A stretch of 64,000 nucleotides of DNA, taken from positions 1 through 64,000 of the forward strand of contig JASHUY010000074.1 in the NCBI GenBank assembly GCA_030039755.1. Direction: 5' to 3'. This stretch comes from Acidimicrobiales bacterium (GTDB lineage Bacteria; Actinomycetota; Acidimicrobiia; Acidimicrobiales; RAAP-2). Made by a program: the position numbers and the translations under genes. The notes under the pieces are model-generated. The model was not told the DNA's origin, made no database searches, and saw nothing but the letters and a program-made list of their open reading frames with translations. Below are positions 24,427 through 35,343 of the stretch, piece by piece. How positions within the stretch are numbered: the stretch's first letter is position 1; every line of letters starts with the position of its first letter.

Positions 24427-26945
24427 GACCCTTCCGCCGATCTCTTCAGGGTCACGACCATCGTGGTCCCACCTCCCGGCGTGTCTTCGATCGCGAGGCG
24501 GCCGCTCATCGCCTCGACGAAGCCCTTTGCCAACGCTAGACCCAGACCCAGACCTTGAGGACCCTGCCCGACGCCGTCTCCGAGCTGCTGGAAGGGGACG
24601 AAGACGCTCTCCCTTCGCGCGACGGGGATGCCCGGGCCCTCGTCGATCACGCGGATCTCCACCTCGCCGTCGACCGCGCCGACCTCCACCCGTGCGGGCT
24701 TTCCGGGCGGCGCCCACTTCTGCGCGTTGGAGACGAGGTTGGCCACCGCCCGTTCCAGCAGACCGGGATCGGCGCTCGCCGGAGGGACGTCACCGTTGAA
24801 GTGGACGACGACGCCCGTGGCTGCCGACGCCAGGCTGGCGATCGCGTTGTCCAGCACGTCGTGCACCGAGGTGGGCTCCTCGACGACCGGCAGCATCCCG
24901 GACTGCAGCCGGGTCATGTCGAGCAGGCTCGCGATGAGGTCGTTCAGGCGGTCCGCTTCGGAGTCGATGGTCTCGCAGAACTGCCTCACCTGTTCGGGCT
25001 CCCAGGCCACCTCCTTCGAGAGGATGCTCGTCACCGCGGCCTTGATCGAGGCGAGCGGCGTCCGGAGATCGTGGGAGACCGCCGCCAGCAGTGCGGAGCG
25101 CAACGTGTTGGCCTCGGCCAGCTCCACCGCGGCCTTGGCCTCCACCTCGAGGCGTTCTCGCGTCTGGGCGGTCCGAAGCTGCGCCACGAATGCGTCCAGC
25201 AGCCGCACGTCGTCGGCGGACAGCGTGTGGCCGGAGAGCACCAGGGACGCCCCGCCGTCGAGCTCGACCGCGTAACTCCCCTCCTCCGGCGACGACGGCG
25301 CCGGGGCGCCCTCCGCCACTGCCGCCGTCCATCCCCCTTCGCGGCGCGTGAGGATGGCCGCCGAGTCCAGCCCGAACGTCCGGCGCACGTCCGCGACGAT
25401 GTCGGGAAGTGCCTGGGCGCCGGCCAGCACGGAGGCGCCGGCGAGGCGCGCCAGTGACTCCGACTCGGCCTGCGCGCGCGCCACCTGCACGCCCCGCCTC
25501 GTGAGCGAGTCGACGAGCGCGCTGACGATCCCGGCAACGGCGAAGAAGACGACGAGCGCCACCGCCTCGACCGGATGATCGACCCGGAAACTGTCGAGAG
25601 GAGGTGCGAAGAAGAAGTCGCCGAACAACGCGCCGGTGACCGCGGCGGCGACGCCCGCGACGACGCCGCCGAGGGTCGCCACGCACGTGACGGCGAGCAG
25701 CAGGACGAGAAGCGCGCCCGGCAGCCCGAGCTGCTGGTGGATCGGCGAGATGCCGAACGCGAGGAGGGGCACACCCAGGATCGCGAGGACGAGCGCGGCG
25801 TTGCGGCGTCGAGCCGGCACCAGGGCCGGTCGGTGCCGCCGTGCCAGCTGGGGGACTGGCGGCGACGGCGCGTCGGGCGCGGAGATCACGTGCACGTCGA
25901 TGGGGGCGGCGTCCCTCACGACCCGGTTGATGACGGAACCGTGGAGCAGCTCGTAGGCCCAGGACCGGCGGCTCGCGCCGAGCAGGAGCTGCGTGGCGTT
26001 CTCCGTCTTGGCGAACCGCACCAACCCCTTGGCCTCGTCGACACCGCCCACTTCCACGAAGCGGCCGCCGAGCTCGCCGACCAGCCGCCTTTGGTCCTCG
26101 AGCGCCGGCGGCTCGTCCCGCGCCCGCCCGTCTGTCACCCGCACGTGGACGCCGATCACCTCCGCGCTGGTGCGCGCGGCCATTCGGAAGGCCCTGCGCA
26201 AGAGGTGCTCGGAGCCCGGCGCGCCGCTCAGCGCCACGACGATGCGCTCCTTCGTCTCCCAGGGTTGCCGGATCCCGTGGCGCTCCCGGTAGTCGGCAAG
26301 CTCGTCGTCGACACGGTCCGCCACCCAGAGCAGGGCGAGCTCGCGCAACGCGGCGAGATTGCCGACCCGGAAGTAGAAGGCGAGCGCGGTGTCGACCTGG
26401 TTCGGTGGGTAGACGTTGCCGTGCGCCATGCGTCGACGGAGCGCCTCGGGCGACATGTCGACGAGCTCGATCTGGTCGGCGGCTCTCACCACCGCGTCCG
26501 GGACCGTCTCGCGTTGACCGACTCCGGTGATGCGCTCGACGATGTCGTTCAGCGTGGCGAGGTGTTGGATGTTGACGGTGGAGATGACGTCGATGCCCGA
26601 CGCGAGGAGCTCCTCGATGTCCTGCCAGCGCTTCTCGTTCTTGCTGCCGGGGATGTTCGTGTGCGCGAGCTCGTCGACCAGCGCCACCTGTGGGCGCCGC
26701 GCCAGGATGGCGTCGACGTCCATCTCCTCGAGGGTCTGCCCGTGGTAGCGGATCTGCCGCCTCGGCACGATCGGCAGGTCACGCAGCTGCGCCACCGTGT
26801 TGGGCCGGTCGTGCGTCTCGACATAGCCGACGACGACGTCGGCACCGCGACTGCGGCGGCGCCACCCCTCCGCCAACATGGCATAGGTCTTGCCCACCCC
26901 CGGCGCCGCACCGAGGTAGATGCGGAGATGGCCCCTTCGCTGCAC
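24423..26945 (-). CDS. kdpD: KdpD osmosensitive K+ channel sensor histidine kinase
   Basis: LRIYLGAAPGVGKTYAMLAEGWRRRSRGADVVVGYVETHDR; AAVSHDLRTPLASIKAAVTSIL. Confidence 0.95.
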   Translation of the reverse strand: MQRRGHLRIYLGAAPGVGKTYAMLAEGWRRRSRGADVVVGYVETHDRPNTVAQLRDLPIVPRRQIRYHGQTLEEMDVDAILARRPQVALVDELAHTNIPGSKNEKRWQDIEELLASGIDVISTVNIQHLATLNDIVERITGVGQRETVPDAVVRAADQIELVDMSPEALRRRMAHGNVYPPNQVDTALAFYFRVGNLAALRELALLWVADRVDDELADYRERHGIRQPWETKERIVVALSGAPGSEHLLRRAFRMAARTSAEVIGVHVRVTDGRARDEPPALEDQRRLVGELGGRFVEVGGVDEAKGLVRFAKTENATQLLLGASRRSWAYELLHGSVINRVVRDAAPIDVHVISAPDAPSPPVPQLARRHRPALVPARRRNAALVLAILGVPLLAFGISPIHQQLGLPGALLVLLLAVTCVATLGGVVAGVAAAVTGALFGDFFFAPPLDSFRVDHPVEAVALVVFFAVAGIVSALVDSLTRRGVQVARAQAESESLARLAGASVLAGAQALPDIVADVRRTFGLDSAAILTRREGGWTAAVAEGAPAPSSPEEGSYAVELDGGASLVLSGHTLSADDVRLLDAFVAQLRTAQTRERLEVEAKAAVELAEANTLRSALLAAVSHDLRTPLASIKAAVTSILSKEVAWEPEQVRQFCETIDSEADRLNDLIASLLDMTRLQSGMLPVVEEPTSVHDVLDNAIASLASAATGVVVHFNGDVPPASADPGLLERAVANLVSNAQKWAPPGKPARVEVGAVDGEVEIRVIDEGPGIPVARRESVFVPFQQLGDGVGQGPQGLGLGLALAKGFVEAMSGRLAIEDTPGGGTTMVVTLKRSAEGS

Positions 26946-26956
26946 CGAGCCTCCCG

Positions 26957-27748
26957 CTACCTCCGCATGTTCTCGAGCGCGAGATTCAGCTCCAGGACGT
27001 TCACGTACGGTGTCCCGAGGAACCCCCAGGTCGAACCGATGGTGTACTTGCGCACGAGGGCGAGGACGGTGCGAAGCGGGAGGTGCCGGGCCTTCGCCAC
27101 CCTTGGCGCCTGCAGGTCCGCGTTGGCGATCGAGATCCCGGCGTCGAGGCCGGACGCGGATGTCGTCACCGCGTCCACCGGCACCTTCGCGTCCGGCGCG
27201 AGCCCGTTGAGCTTCCGGTAGGCCATCGCCCGTTCGGGCACCGTTGTCGGGTCACACACGTAGGAACCTGTCTTCGTCTTCTCGTATTTCTCCCCGGGCT
27301 CCGGGCTGATCACCGGCTTTCCGGTGGACTTTGTCAATGGTACGCAGTAGGGGTCCGCCTTGGTCGCGAAGGGGTTCGTCGCCGACGGCTCTCCGTTCAG
27401 CCCGACCGTGTTGAACCCGGGGATGAAGCCCACGAGGCGGGGGTCGCTGGGCCCGTAGTTGGAGGCCGCGCTGTCGGTCGAGTTGTACGCGTATGTCCCC
27501 GTTCCCGACGGCCTCGACTGGAAGTACTGGGGCAGAGGCGTCCCTGTCTTGGAGGTGAACGACTGCCCGATGAGGGCGGAGCCCACCACCTTCCCGTCGC
27601 GATAGAGAAGGGATCCGTTCGCCTGGTTCTTGAACGCCACCTGGCCGATCCCCCAGACGACGATCGGGTACGCGAGCCCGACCACCACGGCCACGACGGC
27701 CGTGAGCGCGATCGACGGGAGCAGGTGTTGGCGGAGTGCCCTCAGCAT
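26957..27748 (-). CDS. kdpC: K+-transporting ATPase subunit C
   Basis: LIGQSFTSKTGTPLPQYFQSRPS; LDAGISIANADLQAPRVAKAR. Confidence 0.93.
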   Translation of the reverse strand: MLRALRQHLLPSIALTAVVAVVVGLAYPIVVWGIGQVAFKNQANGSLLYRDGKVVGSALIGQSFTSKTGTPLPQYFQSRPSGTGTYAYNSTDSAASNYGPSDPRLVGFIPGFNTVGLNGEPSATNPFATKADPYCVPLTKSTGKPVISPEPGEKYEKTKTGSYVCDPTTVPERAMAYRKLNGLAPDAKVPVDAVTTSASGLDAGISIANADLQAPRVAKARHLPLRTVLALVRKYTIGSTWGFLGTPYVNVLELNLALENMRR

Positions 27749-27758
27749 CTGGACCTCC

Positions 27759-29849
27759 TCAGTGGATCCCGGCCGGACCGACGATGCACACGTCGATCAG
27801 TTTGATGAGCACGAACGGCGTGATGAGACCGCCGACGCCGTAGATGAGCAGGTTCCGGCGGAGCTGGCGCGTCGCGTCCATCGCCTTCACCCGGACGCCG
27901 CGCAACGCCAGCGGGATCATGAGCACGATGATGATCGCGTTGAAGATGACGGCGGACAGGATCGCGGACTGAGGCGTGTGCAGATGCAGGATGTCGAGGT
28001 CGGTGAGTGCCGGGAAGACACCGTGCAGCATCGCCGGGATGGCGATGAAGTACTTCGCGACGTCGTTCGTGATGGAGAACGTCGTCAACGCGCCCCGGGT
28101 GATGAGCAGCTGTTTGCCGACCTCGACGACGTCCATGATCTTCGTGGGGTTGCTGTCGAGGTCCACCATGTTCCCGGCCTCCTTTGCGGCCTGGGTCCCG
28201 GTGTTCATCGCGACGCCCACGTCGGCGAGCGCGAGCGCCGGCGCGTCGTTGGTGCCGTCGCCGGTCATCGCCACGAGCTGCCCGCCGGCCTGCTCGCGGC
28301 GGATCCTCTTCATCTTGTCCTCGGGCGTCGCCTCGGCCATGAACTCGTCGACGCCCGCCTCCTTGGCGATGGCGGCGGCGGTGAGCGGGTTGTCACCGGT
28401 GACCATGACCGTCCTGATGCCGAGGGCGCGCATCTCTGCGAACTTCTGCGCGATACCCGGCTTGACGGTGTCCTTCAGGTGCACGACGCCGAGCACCCTC
28501 GGCCCCTCGGCCACGACGAGCGGCGTGCCACCGTCCTTGGCGATGCGCTCGACGACCGGTGCGAGGTCGTCCGGGACGGTGCCGCCCTGTTCCTCCACCC
28601 AGGCGCGCACGGCGTCGCTCGCTCCCTTGCGGATCGAGCGACCGTCCCATTCGATCCCCGACATCCGGGTCTGGGCCGTGAAGGGGACGAGCGACGCGCC
28701 GGGGGTGTCCGGCGCGCGCACGTCGTAGGTGAGCTCGGCGAGGTCGACGATCGAGCGCCCCTCGGGGGTGTCGTCGGACAGGGACGACAACAGGGCCGCG
28801 TCCGCGAGCTGTCGCTCCGTGACGCCGGCCACCGGGATCAGCTCGGACGCGATCCGGTTGCCGTAGGTGATGGTGCCGGTCTTGTCCAGGAGAAGCGTGG
28901 TCACGTCTCCTGCCGCCTCCACCGCGCGTCCGGACGTGGCGAGGACGTTGTGCTGCACCATGCGGTCCATCCCGGCGATGCCGATCGCCGAGAGGAGCGC
29001 CCCGATCGTCGTCGGGGACAACAGGACCAGGAGCGCGACGAGCAGGATGATCGGCTGCGGCGAGTGCGAGTAGATGGCGAACGGCTGGAAGGTCGACACG
29101 GCCACGATGAAGATGAAGGTCAGGCTCACCAGCACGACCTGCAGCGCCAGCTCGTTCGGCGTCTTCTGGCGGTTCGCGCCCTCGACCAGCGAGATCATCC
29201 GGTCCAGGAACGTCTCGCCGGGCTTGGCGGTGATCTGCACGACCAGCCGGTCGGAGAGCACCCGGGTGCCACCCGTCACCGCAGACCGGTCACCCCCAGC
29301 CTCACGGATGACCGGTGCCGACTCGCCGGTGATCGCCGACTCGTCGACGAGCGCCGTCCCCTCCACGACGTCACCGTCGCCCGGGATCAGCTCGCCGGCG
29401 TCGACCACGCACCGGTCCCCCACCTTCAACTCCGCCGACGCCCGGTCGACCGTCGACCCGTCCGGGAGGAGGACGTGGCCCACCGTCTCCTGGCGGGACC
29501 GCCGCAGCGTGTCCGCCTGCGCCTTCCCGCGACCTTCCGCCATCGCGTCGGCGAAGGTGGAGAACAACACGGTCAACCACAACCACAGGACCACCAGGCC
29601 CGAGAAGACGTTGTTGGCCGCCGTCGTGTGGGGCGCGTCGCGCAGGAAGATGACCGACGTCCAGATGCTCCCCACGTACACCACGAAGATGACCGGCTTC
29701 TTGATCATGTAGCGCGGGTCGAGCTTCAAGAAGGTGTCGACGAGGGCGCGCCGCACGATCGGGCCGTTGAAGAGCGAGACCCCGCGCGTCGGTCGGTTCG
29801 GCTTTTGCGGGGGAGCCGACTCAGGCGGTGCCAGCGTTCCGATGGTCAT
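27759..29849 (-). CDS. kdpB: K+-transporting P-type ATPase subunit B
   Basis: [14 protein letters not shown] phosphorylation motif; [45 protein letters not shown]. Confidence 0.96.
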   Translation of the reverse strand: MTIGTLAPPESAPPQKPNRPTRGVSLFNGPIVRRALVDTFLKLDPRYMIKKPVIFVVYVGSIWTSVIFLRDAPHTTAANNVFSGLVVLWLWLTVLFSTFADAMAEGRGKAQADTLRRSRQETVGHVLLPDGSTVDRASAELKVGDRCVVDAGELIPGDGDVVEGTALVDESAITGESAPVIREAGGDRSAVTGGTRVLSDRLVVQITAKPGETFLDRMISLVEGANRQKTPNELALQVVLVSLTFIFIVAVSTFQPFAIYSHSPQPIILLVALLVLLSPTTIGALLSAIGIAGMDRMVQHNVLATSGRAVEAAGDVTTLLLDKTGTITYGNRIASELIPVAGVTERQLADAALLSSLSDDTPEGRSIVDLAELTYDVRAPDTPGASLVPFTAQTRMSGIEWDGRSIRKGASDAVRAWVEEQGGTVPDDLAPVVERIAKDGGTPLVVAEGPRVLGVVHLKDTVKPGIAQKFAEMRALGIRTVMVTGDNPLTAAAIAKEAGVDEFMAEATPEDKMKRIRREQAGGQLVAMTGDGTNDAPALALADVGVAMNTGTQAAKEAGNMVDLDSNPTKIMDVVEVGKQLLITRGALTTFSITNDVAKYFIAIPAMLHGVFPALTDLDILHLHTPQSAILSAVIFNAIIIVLMIPLALRGVRVKAMDATRQLRRNLLIYGVGGLITPFVLIKLIDVCIVGPAGIH

Positions 29850-29859
29850 TTCTCAGTTC

Positions 29860-31611
29860 CTACAGTCCGAAGTGGCCCGCGAAGTGCTCGGCGAGAGGAC
29901 CGAGCGCCAGGGCGGGGAAGTACGTGAGCCCAACCAGAATGATCACGATGCCCATCAGCATGACCGCGAAGAGCGGCTTGTCCGTTCGCAACGTTCCAGC
30001 CGTCACCGCGTAGGTCCGCTTCCTGACGAGCGACCCGGCCAAGGCGAGCGCGGGGATGATCTCGAAGTACCGACCGATCCACATGCAGAGAGCGAGCGAG
30101 AAGTTGTACCAGTTCGTGTTGCCGTCGAAGCCCGCGAACGCCGACCCGTTGTTGTGCGCCGCCGAGGTGAACGCGTAGACGATCTCGGTCAGGCCGTGTG
30201 GCCCGGTCGTCGATATCGAACTCGCGGTGGACGGGACCAGGATGGAGATGCTGGCAAGCACGAGCACCGTCGCCGGCAGCACGAGGATGTAGATGGCGGC
30301 CAGTTTCATATCTCGTGCCGTGATCTGTTTACCGAGGTACATCGGCGTTCGTCCGACCATGAGGCTGCCTATGAAGACGCCTATCAAGACGAATATCAAC
30401 ATGCCGTACAACCCGGTGCCCGTTCCCCCGGGGATCACCTCCCCGAGCATCATGTTGAAGAGCGGCACGGCGCCGCCGATGGGCGTGTAGCTCTCTTCGG
30501 CCGAGTTCACGCCACCGGTGGAGGTGGCGGTGATGGCGGCCGCATTGAGCGCGGATCCCGTGGTGCCGAGTCGAATGTCCTTGCCTTCCAGGTTGCCTCC
30601 TGGATTGGTCGACGTGATCGACTGACTGACGCCGGCGTAGTTCAGCTTCACGTTCCCCCGGGCCTCGAGCGGCGCCACGATGAGGATCGAGATCGTGAAG
30701 AGGATCGCCATCGCGCTCAGGACCACGGCCGCCTGACGCATCGACTTGATCATCTTGCCGAAGGTCCAGGCGAAGGCGAACGGGATCATGCACAACATCC
30801 AGAGGACGAGGATGTTCGTGAGGCCGTTCGGGTTCTCGAGGGCGTTCGCGAAGTTGGCGTCGAAGTACCCCCCACCGTTGTCGCCGAGGGCCTCGATCGG
30901 CGCCATGCTCGCCACCGGCCCTCGCGGCAGTGTCTGGGTGAGGGTCTTGACGCCGGTGGAGTGCGTCGTCTGCGCGGCGAGCATGGACAAGTGCGTGTCG
31001 GCCCCGAAGCTCTGGATCGCCCCCTGGCTCATCAGGATGATGGCGAAGATGAAGGCCAGCGGGATCAGGATCCTGGTGCAGGAGCGGACCGTGTCGACCC
31101 AGAAGGTGCCGATGGTCGTCTGCCGGCGCCTGATCAGCGCGCGGATGAACGCTGCGGCCAGTGCCATCCCGACCGCTGCCGAGATGAACTGGTGCCAGAC
31201 GAGCCCGAACATCTGGCTCAGCTGGCTCATCGTGTTCTCGCCCGCGTAGTTCTGCCAGTTCGTGTTGGTCATGAAGCTGATCGTCGTGTTGAACGACAGC
31301 CCCGACGGAACACCCGGGAAGTGGTTCGGGTCGGCCGGCAGATGCGCCTGGACCCTCAGGATCAGGTAGGTGAGGAGCCCGCCGACGAGCGTGTAGACGA
31401 GGAGCGACATGAGGTAGCTCCGCCACCGCTGCTCGCGGTCGGGGTCGATGCGGCAGATCCGGTAGGTGAACCGCTCGATCGGCAGGAAGAACCGGTCGCC
31501 GGGCGCGTGCCCTCCGGAGTAGACCTTGGCCATGTAGTTGCCGAGGAGCGGCGTGCTGACGGCGAGCAGCGCCAGGAAGAAGACGATCTCGGCCCAGCTG
31601 GAACCGGACAT
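29860..31611 (-). CDS. kdpA: K+-transporting ATPase subunit A
   Basis: NYMAKVYSG; FNTTISFMTNTNWQNYAGENTMSQLSQM; GDNGGGYFDANFANALENPNG. Confidence 0.96.
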   Translation of the reverse strand: MSGSSWAEIVFFLALLAVSTPLLGNYMAKVYSGGHAPGDRFFLPIERFTYRICRIDPDREQRWRSYLMSLLVYTLVGGLLTYLILRVQAHLPADPNHFPGVPSGLSFNTTISFMTNTNWQNYAGENTMSQLSQMFGLVWHQFISAAVGMALAAAFIRALIRRRQTTIGTFWVDTVRSCTRILIPLAFIFAIILMSQGAIQSFGADTHLSMLAAQTTHSTGVKTLTQTLPRGPVASMAPIEALGDNGGGYFDANFANALENPNGLTNILVLWMLCMIPFAFAWTFGKMIKSMRQAAVVLSAMAILFTISILIVAPLEARGNVKLNYAGVSQSITSTNPGGNLEGKDIRLGTTGSALNAAAITATSTGGVNSAEESYTPIGGAVPLFNMMLGEVIPGGTGTGLYGMLIFVLIGVFIGSLMVGRTPMYLGKQITARDMKLAAIYILVLPATVLVLASISILVPSTASSISTTGPHGLTEIVYAFTSAAHNNGSAFAGFDGNTNWYNFSLALCMWIGRYFEIIPALALAGSLVRKRTYAVTAGTLRTDKPLFAVMLMGIVIILVGLTYFPALALGPLAEHFAGHFGL

Positions 31612-31728
31612 CTAGAAATGCTCCGGCTTGATGAGGACGTAGACCAGGTAGACGGCCAGAAGGACTGCCACGATGATGGCGACGAGGTCGTCGCCACTGA
31701 TCGCCCAGCCGAAGATGGCGATGAGCAT
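31612..31728 (-). CDS. kdpF: K+-transporting ATPase subunit F (38 aa, absent from supplied ORF track)
   Basis: MLIAIFGWAISGDDLVAIIVAVLLAVYLVYVLIKPEHF directly upstream of kdpA. Confidence 0.85.
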   Translation of the reverse strand: MLIAIFGWAISGDDLVAIIVAVLLAVYLVYVLIKPEHF

Positions 31729-31895
31729 CAGGCCGCCACCTCGTCGACGTCGGCTTCGGCCTCCACGCCGATTCGCTCCGACTCCTCGGCGATCGCCTCG
31801 TCGTCCGACCCGATGAGGTGGTCGCAGAAGATGACGAAGAGAATCGCAAGGAGCGTGAAGCCGAGAATGATCGCAACGTAGATGACGTCGTCCAC
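31728..31895 (-). CDS. small single-TM protein (55 aa) upstream of kdpF
   Basis: VDDVIYVAIILGFTLLAILFVIFCDHLIGSDDEAIAEESERIGVEAEADVDEVAA; GGAGGAGCT SD before GTG; stop overlaps kdpF ATG. Confidence 0.7.
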   Translation of the reverse strand: MDDVIYVAIILGFTLLAILFVIFCDHLIGSDDEAIAEESERIGVEAEADVDEVAA

Positions 31896-32224
31896 AGCTC
31901 CTCCAACCAATGTGTGCTCGAGCGGTCCTGCTCGCTGCAACGGCAAGCGTAAGGATCTCTTAGTGGAGGCGGAATACCTTTAGCGCGTCCTTGATGGGCA
32001 ACGCTCGGACTTTTGCGCGCCCTTAGCGCGCTTCGCACGCTTCGCGCGGCCGGGTCGCTTGACGGTCCCGCGGTGCGGCGAACGTGCGGTGTCGGCGCAG
32101 GACCCCGCGACGTCAGGCCGAGAGCCGCGATCGGTCTGCCGACGAGGGGGTCCCGCGCAACAGCGACGTCAATTCGGTCGCCGGGCGCGTCAACAGAACA
32201 GAAACGGAGACTCTCGGGCGGAGC

Positions 32225-33004
32225 TCAGCCGTCGCCGTCTTGAACGGCGCCGATCAAGGGGACCTGCGCATCCTCCACCACGGACCAGCTCACGGAGCTC
32301 ACACCGGGCTCGAGACTGAGACGGCTGACCGCGGCTTCGAGGGCGACGTCGTCCCGCCCGTTGAGGCCGATCTCGGCCTCCACCATGACGAGGTCGCCGC
32401 CTTCGATGTCGCTGCTGCGGATCGCCCGCAGGTGGAACTCGCCGTTCGTGAGCGTCTGGACGATGAGCGCACGGACGTGTGCTTCGTGCTTGGCCCGGCA
32501 CACCGCCCGGAACCGGTACACGGTCTGCAGCTCGTCGGCCATCGGAAGACTGTCGATGTGGCGGGCGACGGGACGGAGCAGGAGGTGGACCGAGACGACG
32601 AGAATCGCCCCGATCGTGGCTTCCACCGGGTACCCGGCGCCTGCCAGGGTGCCGACGGCGGCGGAGCACCAGATGGTGGCGGCCGTGTTGATGCCACGGA
32701 CGTTGACCCCGTCGCGCAGGATCACGCCCGCCCCGAGGAATCCGACCCCGGACACGATGTAGGCCGCGATGCGGGTCGGGTCGGCTCCGTGCATGCCCTC
32801 GAGGAACACCGAGAGGAGCTCGAAGAGGGAGGCGCCCAGGGCAACCAGGGCGTTGGTGCGCAGGCCGGCACCGCGTTGGCGCCATTGGCGCTCCGCGCCG
32901 ATGACGGCACCGAGCGCCACCGCCAAGAGGGCTCGGCCGGCGAAGTACACCGTCTCCGAGGTGGAGATCGATGAGCCGAAGCTGCTCAAACCGCTGCTCA
33001 TCAC
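32225..33004 (-). CDS. MgtC/SapB family protein
   Basis: GRALLAVALGAVIGAERQWRQRGAGLRTNALVALGASLFELLS; GVGFLGAGVILRDG. Confidence 0.9.
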   Translation of the reverse strand: MMSSGLSSFGSSISTSETVYFAGRALLAVALGAVIGAERQWRQRGAGLRTNALVALGASLFELLSVFLEGMHGADPTRIAAYIVSGVGFLGAGVILRDGVNVRGINTAATIWCSAAVGTLAGAGYPVEATIGAILVVSVHLLLRPVARHIDSLPMADELQTVYRFRAVCRAKHEAHVRALIVQTLTNGEFHLRAIRSSDIEGGDLVMVEAEIGLNGRDDVALEAAVSRLSLEPGVSSVSWSVVEDAQVPLIGAVQDGDG

Positions 33005-33555
33005 GGACCTCTCGGGGACAGGCGAGGCGCGGCCGACCTCGTCGTGTCCCGCCCCGGCGTGACGGGTCGCGCACTCGCGGGGCGCGAAGGGCCCTTGGCC
33101 GACGGGTCATTGCGTGGTCCCTCCCGGTGCGGAACCAGCACGAGAGGGCAAGGAGCGCGGTGGATGACCGCGTAGTCGGTCGAGCCCGCGAGGACGCCCA
33201 TGATCCCGGGAGCGCCCGAGGAGCCGAGCACGAGGAGGTCGGCGCCTCGAGCCGCGTCCACCAGGACGTCCACCGGCCGGCCCCTCATGACGGAGCTCCT
33301 CACCCGCACCTTCTCGTCCGGGTCGAGCTGCGCGGCGATCGCTTGGTCGAGCTCCGCCTGGGCGTCGGTGGCGATCTCGGCGGCGGGGACGCGGACGAGC
33401 GGGGAGTAGGGAACCGGCATCGGGACCTCGAACGCGTGGAAGACCTCGACGATCGCTCTCGTCAGGCGCGCCTGCCGGATCGCCCATCTCAATGCGGCGA
33501 CGCTCACCTCGGAGTCGTCCATCCCGACGACGATCCTTCGTGTCCTTTGGGCCAT
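33001..33555 (-). CDS. universal stress protein (UspA family)
   Basis: RRIVVGMDDSEVSVAALRWAIRQA; DLLVLGSSGAPGIMGVLAGSTDYAVIHRAPCPLVLVP. Confidence 0.9.
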   Translation of the reverse strand: MAQRTRRIVVGMDDSEVSVAALRWAIRQARLTRAIVEVFHAFEVPMPVPYSPLVRVPAAEIATDAQAELDQAIAAQLDPDEKVRVRSSVMRGRPVDVLVDAARGADLLVLGSSGAPGIMGVLAGSTDYAVIHRAPCPLVLVPHREGPRNDPSAKGPSRPASARPVTPGRDTTRSAAPRLSPRGP

Positions 33556-33583
33556 GGCGCCTTCTTTCCGTCGCCCGGTCCCG

Positions 33584-35343
33584 TCAGTGGACGAAACCGC
33601 TGAAGAGCTTGACCGCGACGAGAACCGCCGCGATCACGAGGTACCCGCGAAGGGTCAGAAGGCCCAGTCTCCGCATGCTCGACATCTTGGGAGCAGCCAG
33701 CAGCTCGAGGCGTGGCATTCGCCACGTCTTGCGGTCGAGCTCGCGGACGTCCGCCAACCTGTCGCGTGATCCCCCGGCCTTCACCCGCCGCGACCGCATG
33801 ATCAGAAGTGCGGGCGTGACGACGAACAGCGCGACGGCGAAGCCCGCCGCGAAGAAGACCTCGGTAAGCAGCTTCCCCGAGACGGACGGGAACAGTGCGC
33901 TGACGACCAGGATGAAGCTCAGGATGACGAGCACGCCGACGATCGTGAAGACGAGGACGTTCTGCCACGACTTGTTGACCCAAGGGCCGAGCACGTCCTT
34001 GTCGTTGCACAGCAGCGCGAGGAACAACACCGCCGAGGGAAGCAGGATCCCCGCCAGGACCTGGACATACTCGGTCAGCACCCCGAGGAAATGGCTGCTC
34101 CCCAGAAGCACCACCGTGCACGCGAGGAGGATCTGCCCGCCGTACGCGGCATAGAAGAACGGCGCGGTCCGGATGTTGCGGTGCAGCGAGTGCTTCTTGT
34201 CGAAGCTGTCCCCGAACGCGTAGGACGTGGCCAGCGACACCGCGCCCGCCCCGATCAGGGCCGCGAACAGCAGCATCAACGCGGCGAGTGGCCGGCGGTG
34301 TGGCCCATCGTGGCGCGGATGGCGTCGTCGAACCAGCCCGAGTCCGTGTACGTGGCGGATCGGCCGTAGAGCCTGGTGCCGTTGAGGGCCATGGCGGCGA
34401 AGATGATCATTCCTGCTGCGGCGACGGTCGTGATGATGCAGCCGAAGAACGTGTCGGCTCGCTCGTAGCCGAGCCAGCGGGGTGAGATCCTCTTGTCCAG
34501 GATGTTGGACTGCTGGAAGAACAGCTGCCAGGGTGCCACCGTCGTGCCGACGATGGCGACGATGAGAAGGATGGCTGCGCTCGACACGCCGCCTTCGACG
34601 CCCGGGATGACGAATCCGTGCACGACGGGCCCCGCAGTCGGGTGCGACATCACGACGAGGGGCACGAAGACGAAGCTGCCCACGATGAGAAGGAACATCG
34701 CCCTCTCCCAGCGCCGGAAGCTGCCGGTAGCGGCGAAGGTGAACATGAGCGCCCCTGCGGTGGGCACGCTCGCCCACTTCGACACGCCGAAGTAGGCCAG
34801 AGCGAAATTGACCCCGATGAACTCGGTCAGAAGCGTGAGGAAGTTCAAGACGAAGAGGTCTCCGACCGAGAAGAGGTTCCAGAACCTTCCGAAGCGCTCC
34901 CGGATGAGGCGGGCGTGGCCGACGCCGGTCACGGCGCCGAGCCGGGTGACCATCTCCTGGGCCGTGAAGAGCACGACGAAGAGGGCCAGCATCACCCACA
35001 GCATCGTGTCGCCGTACTGCTGACCCGCCTGGGTGTAGGTCTGCACGCCTCCGGCGTCGTTGTCCCCGACCATCACGATGATGCCGGGGCCCATGATGAC
35101 GGCGAACGTGAGGAAGCGCTTCAGCCACGTCGTGCGCGCGGCGCGGTCGCGCATCGAGATCGTGCCGAGCGACCCCCGGATGTCGCCGATGTGCTTCGGG
35201 TCCAGCACCGCCGGACCGAAGTCGAGGTCCCCGGCGTCGCGGAGGCGGGTGATGACACCGGCGCGGTCCTCGGCGAACTCCTCGTCGGTGATGGCGACGC
35301 CATCGTGCGCCCGGCCGGGCGGGGCGAGCTCCTTGTACGCCAT
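33584..35343 (-). pseudogene. Nramp family divalent metal transporter split by a frameshift near 34288
   Basis: Frame 34276..35343 carries the N-terminal half (VGDNDAGGVQTYTQAGQQYG ... GTTVAPWQLFFQQSNILDKR); frame 33584..35365 continues at LAALMLLFAALIGAGAVSLATSYAFGDSFDKKHSLHRN, collinear with intact paralogue 36196..37869. Confidence 0.85.

Noticed and set aside
31947-32220. ydaO (c-di-AMP) riboswitch upstream of kdp
   Set aside because: Plausible biologically, but the conserved core motifs were not found by eye
34276-34300. Programmed ribosomal frameshift in the Nramp gene
   Set aside because: No recognisable slippery heptamer or conserved precedent in Nramp; mutation or sequencing error is simpler
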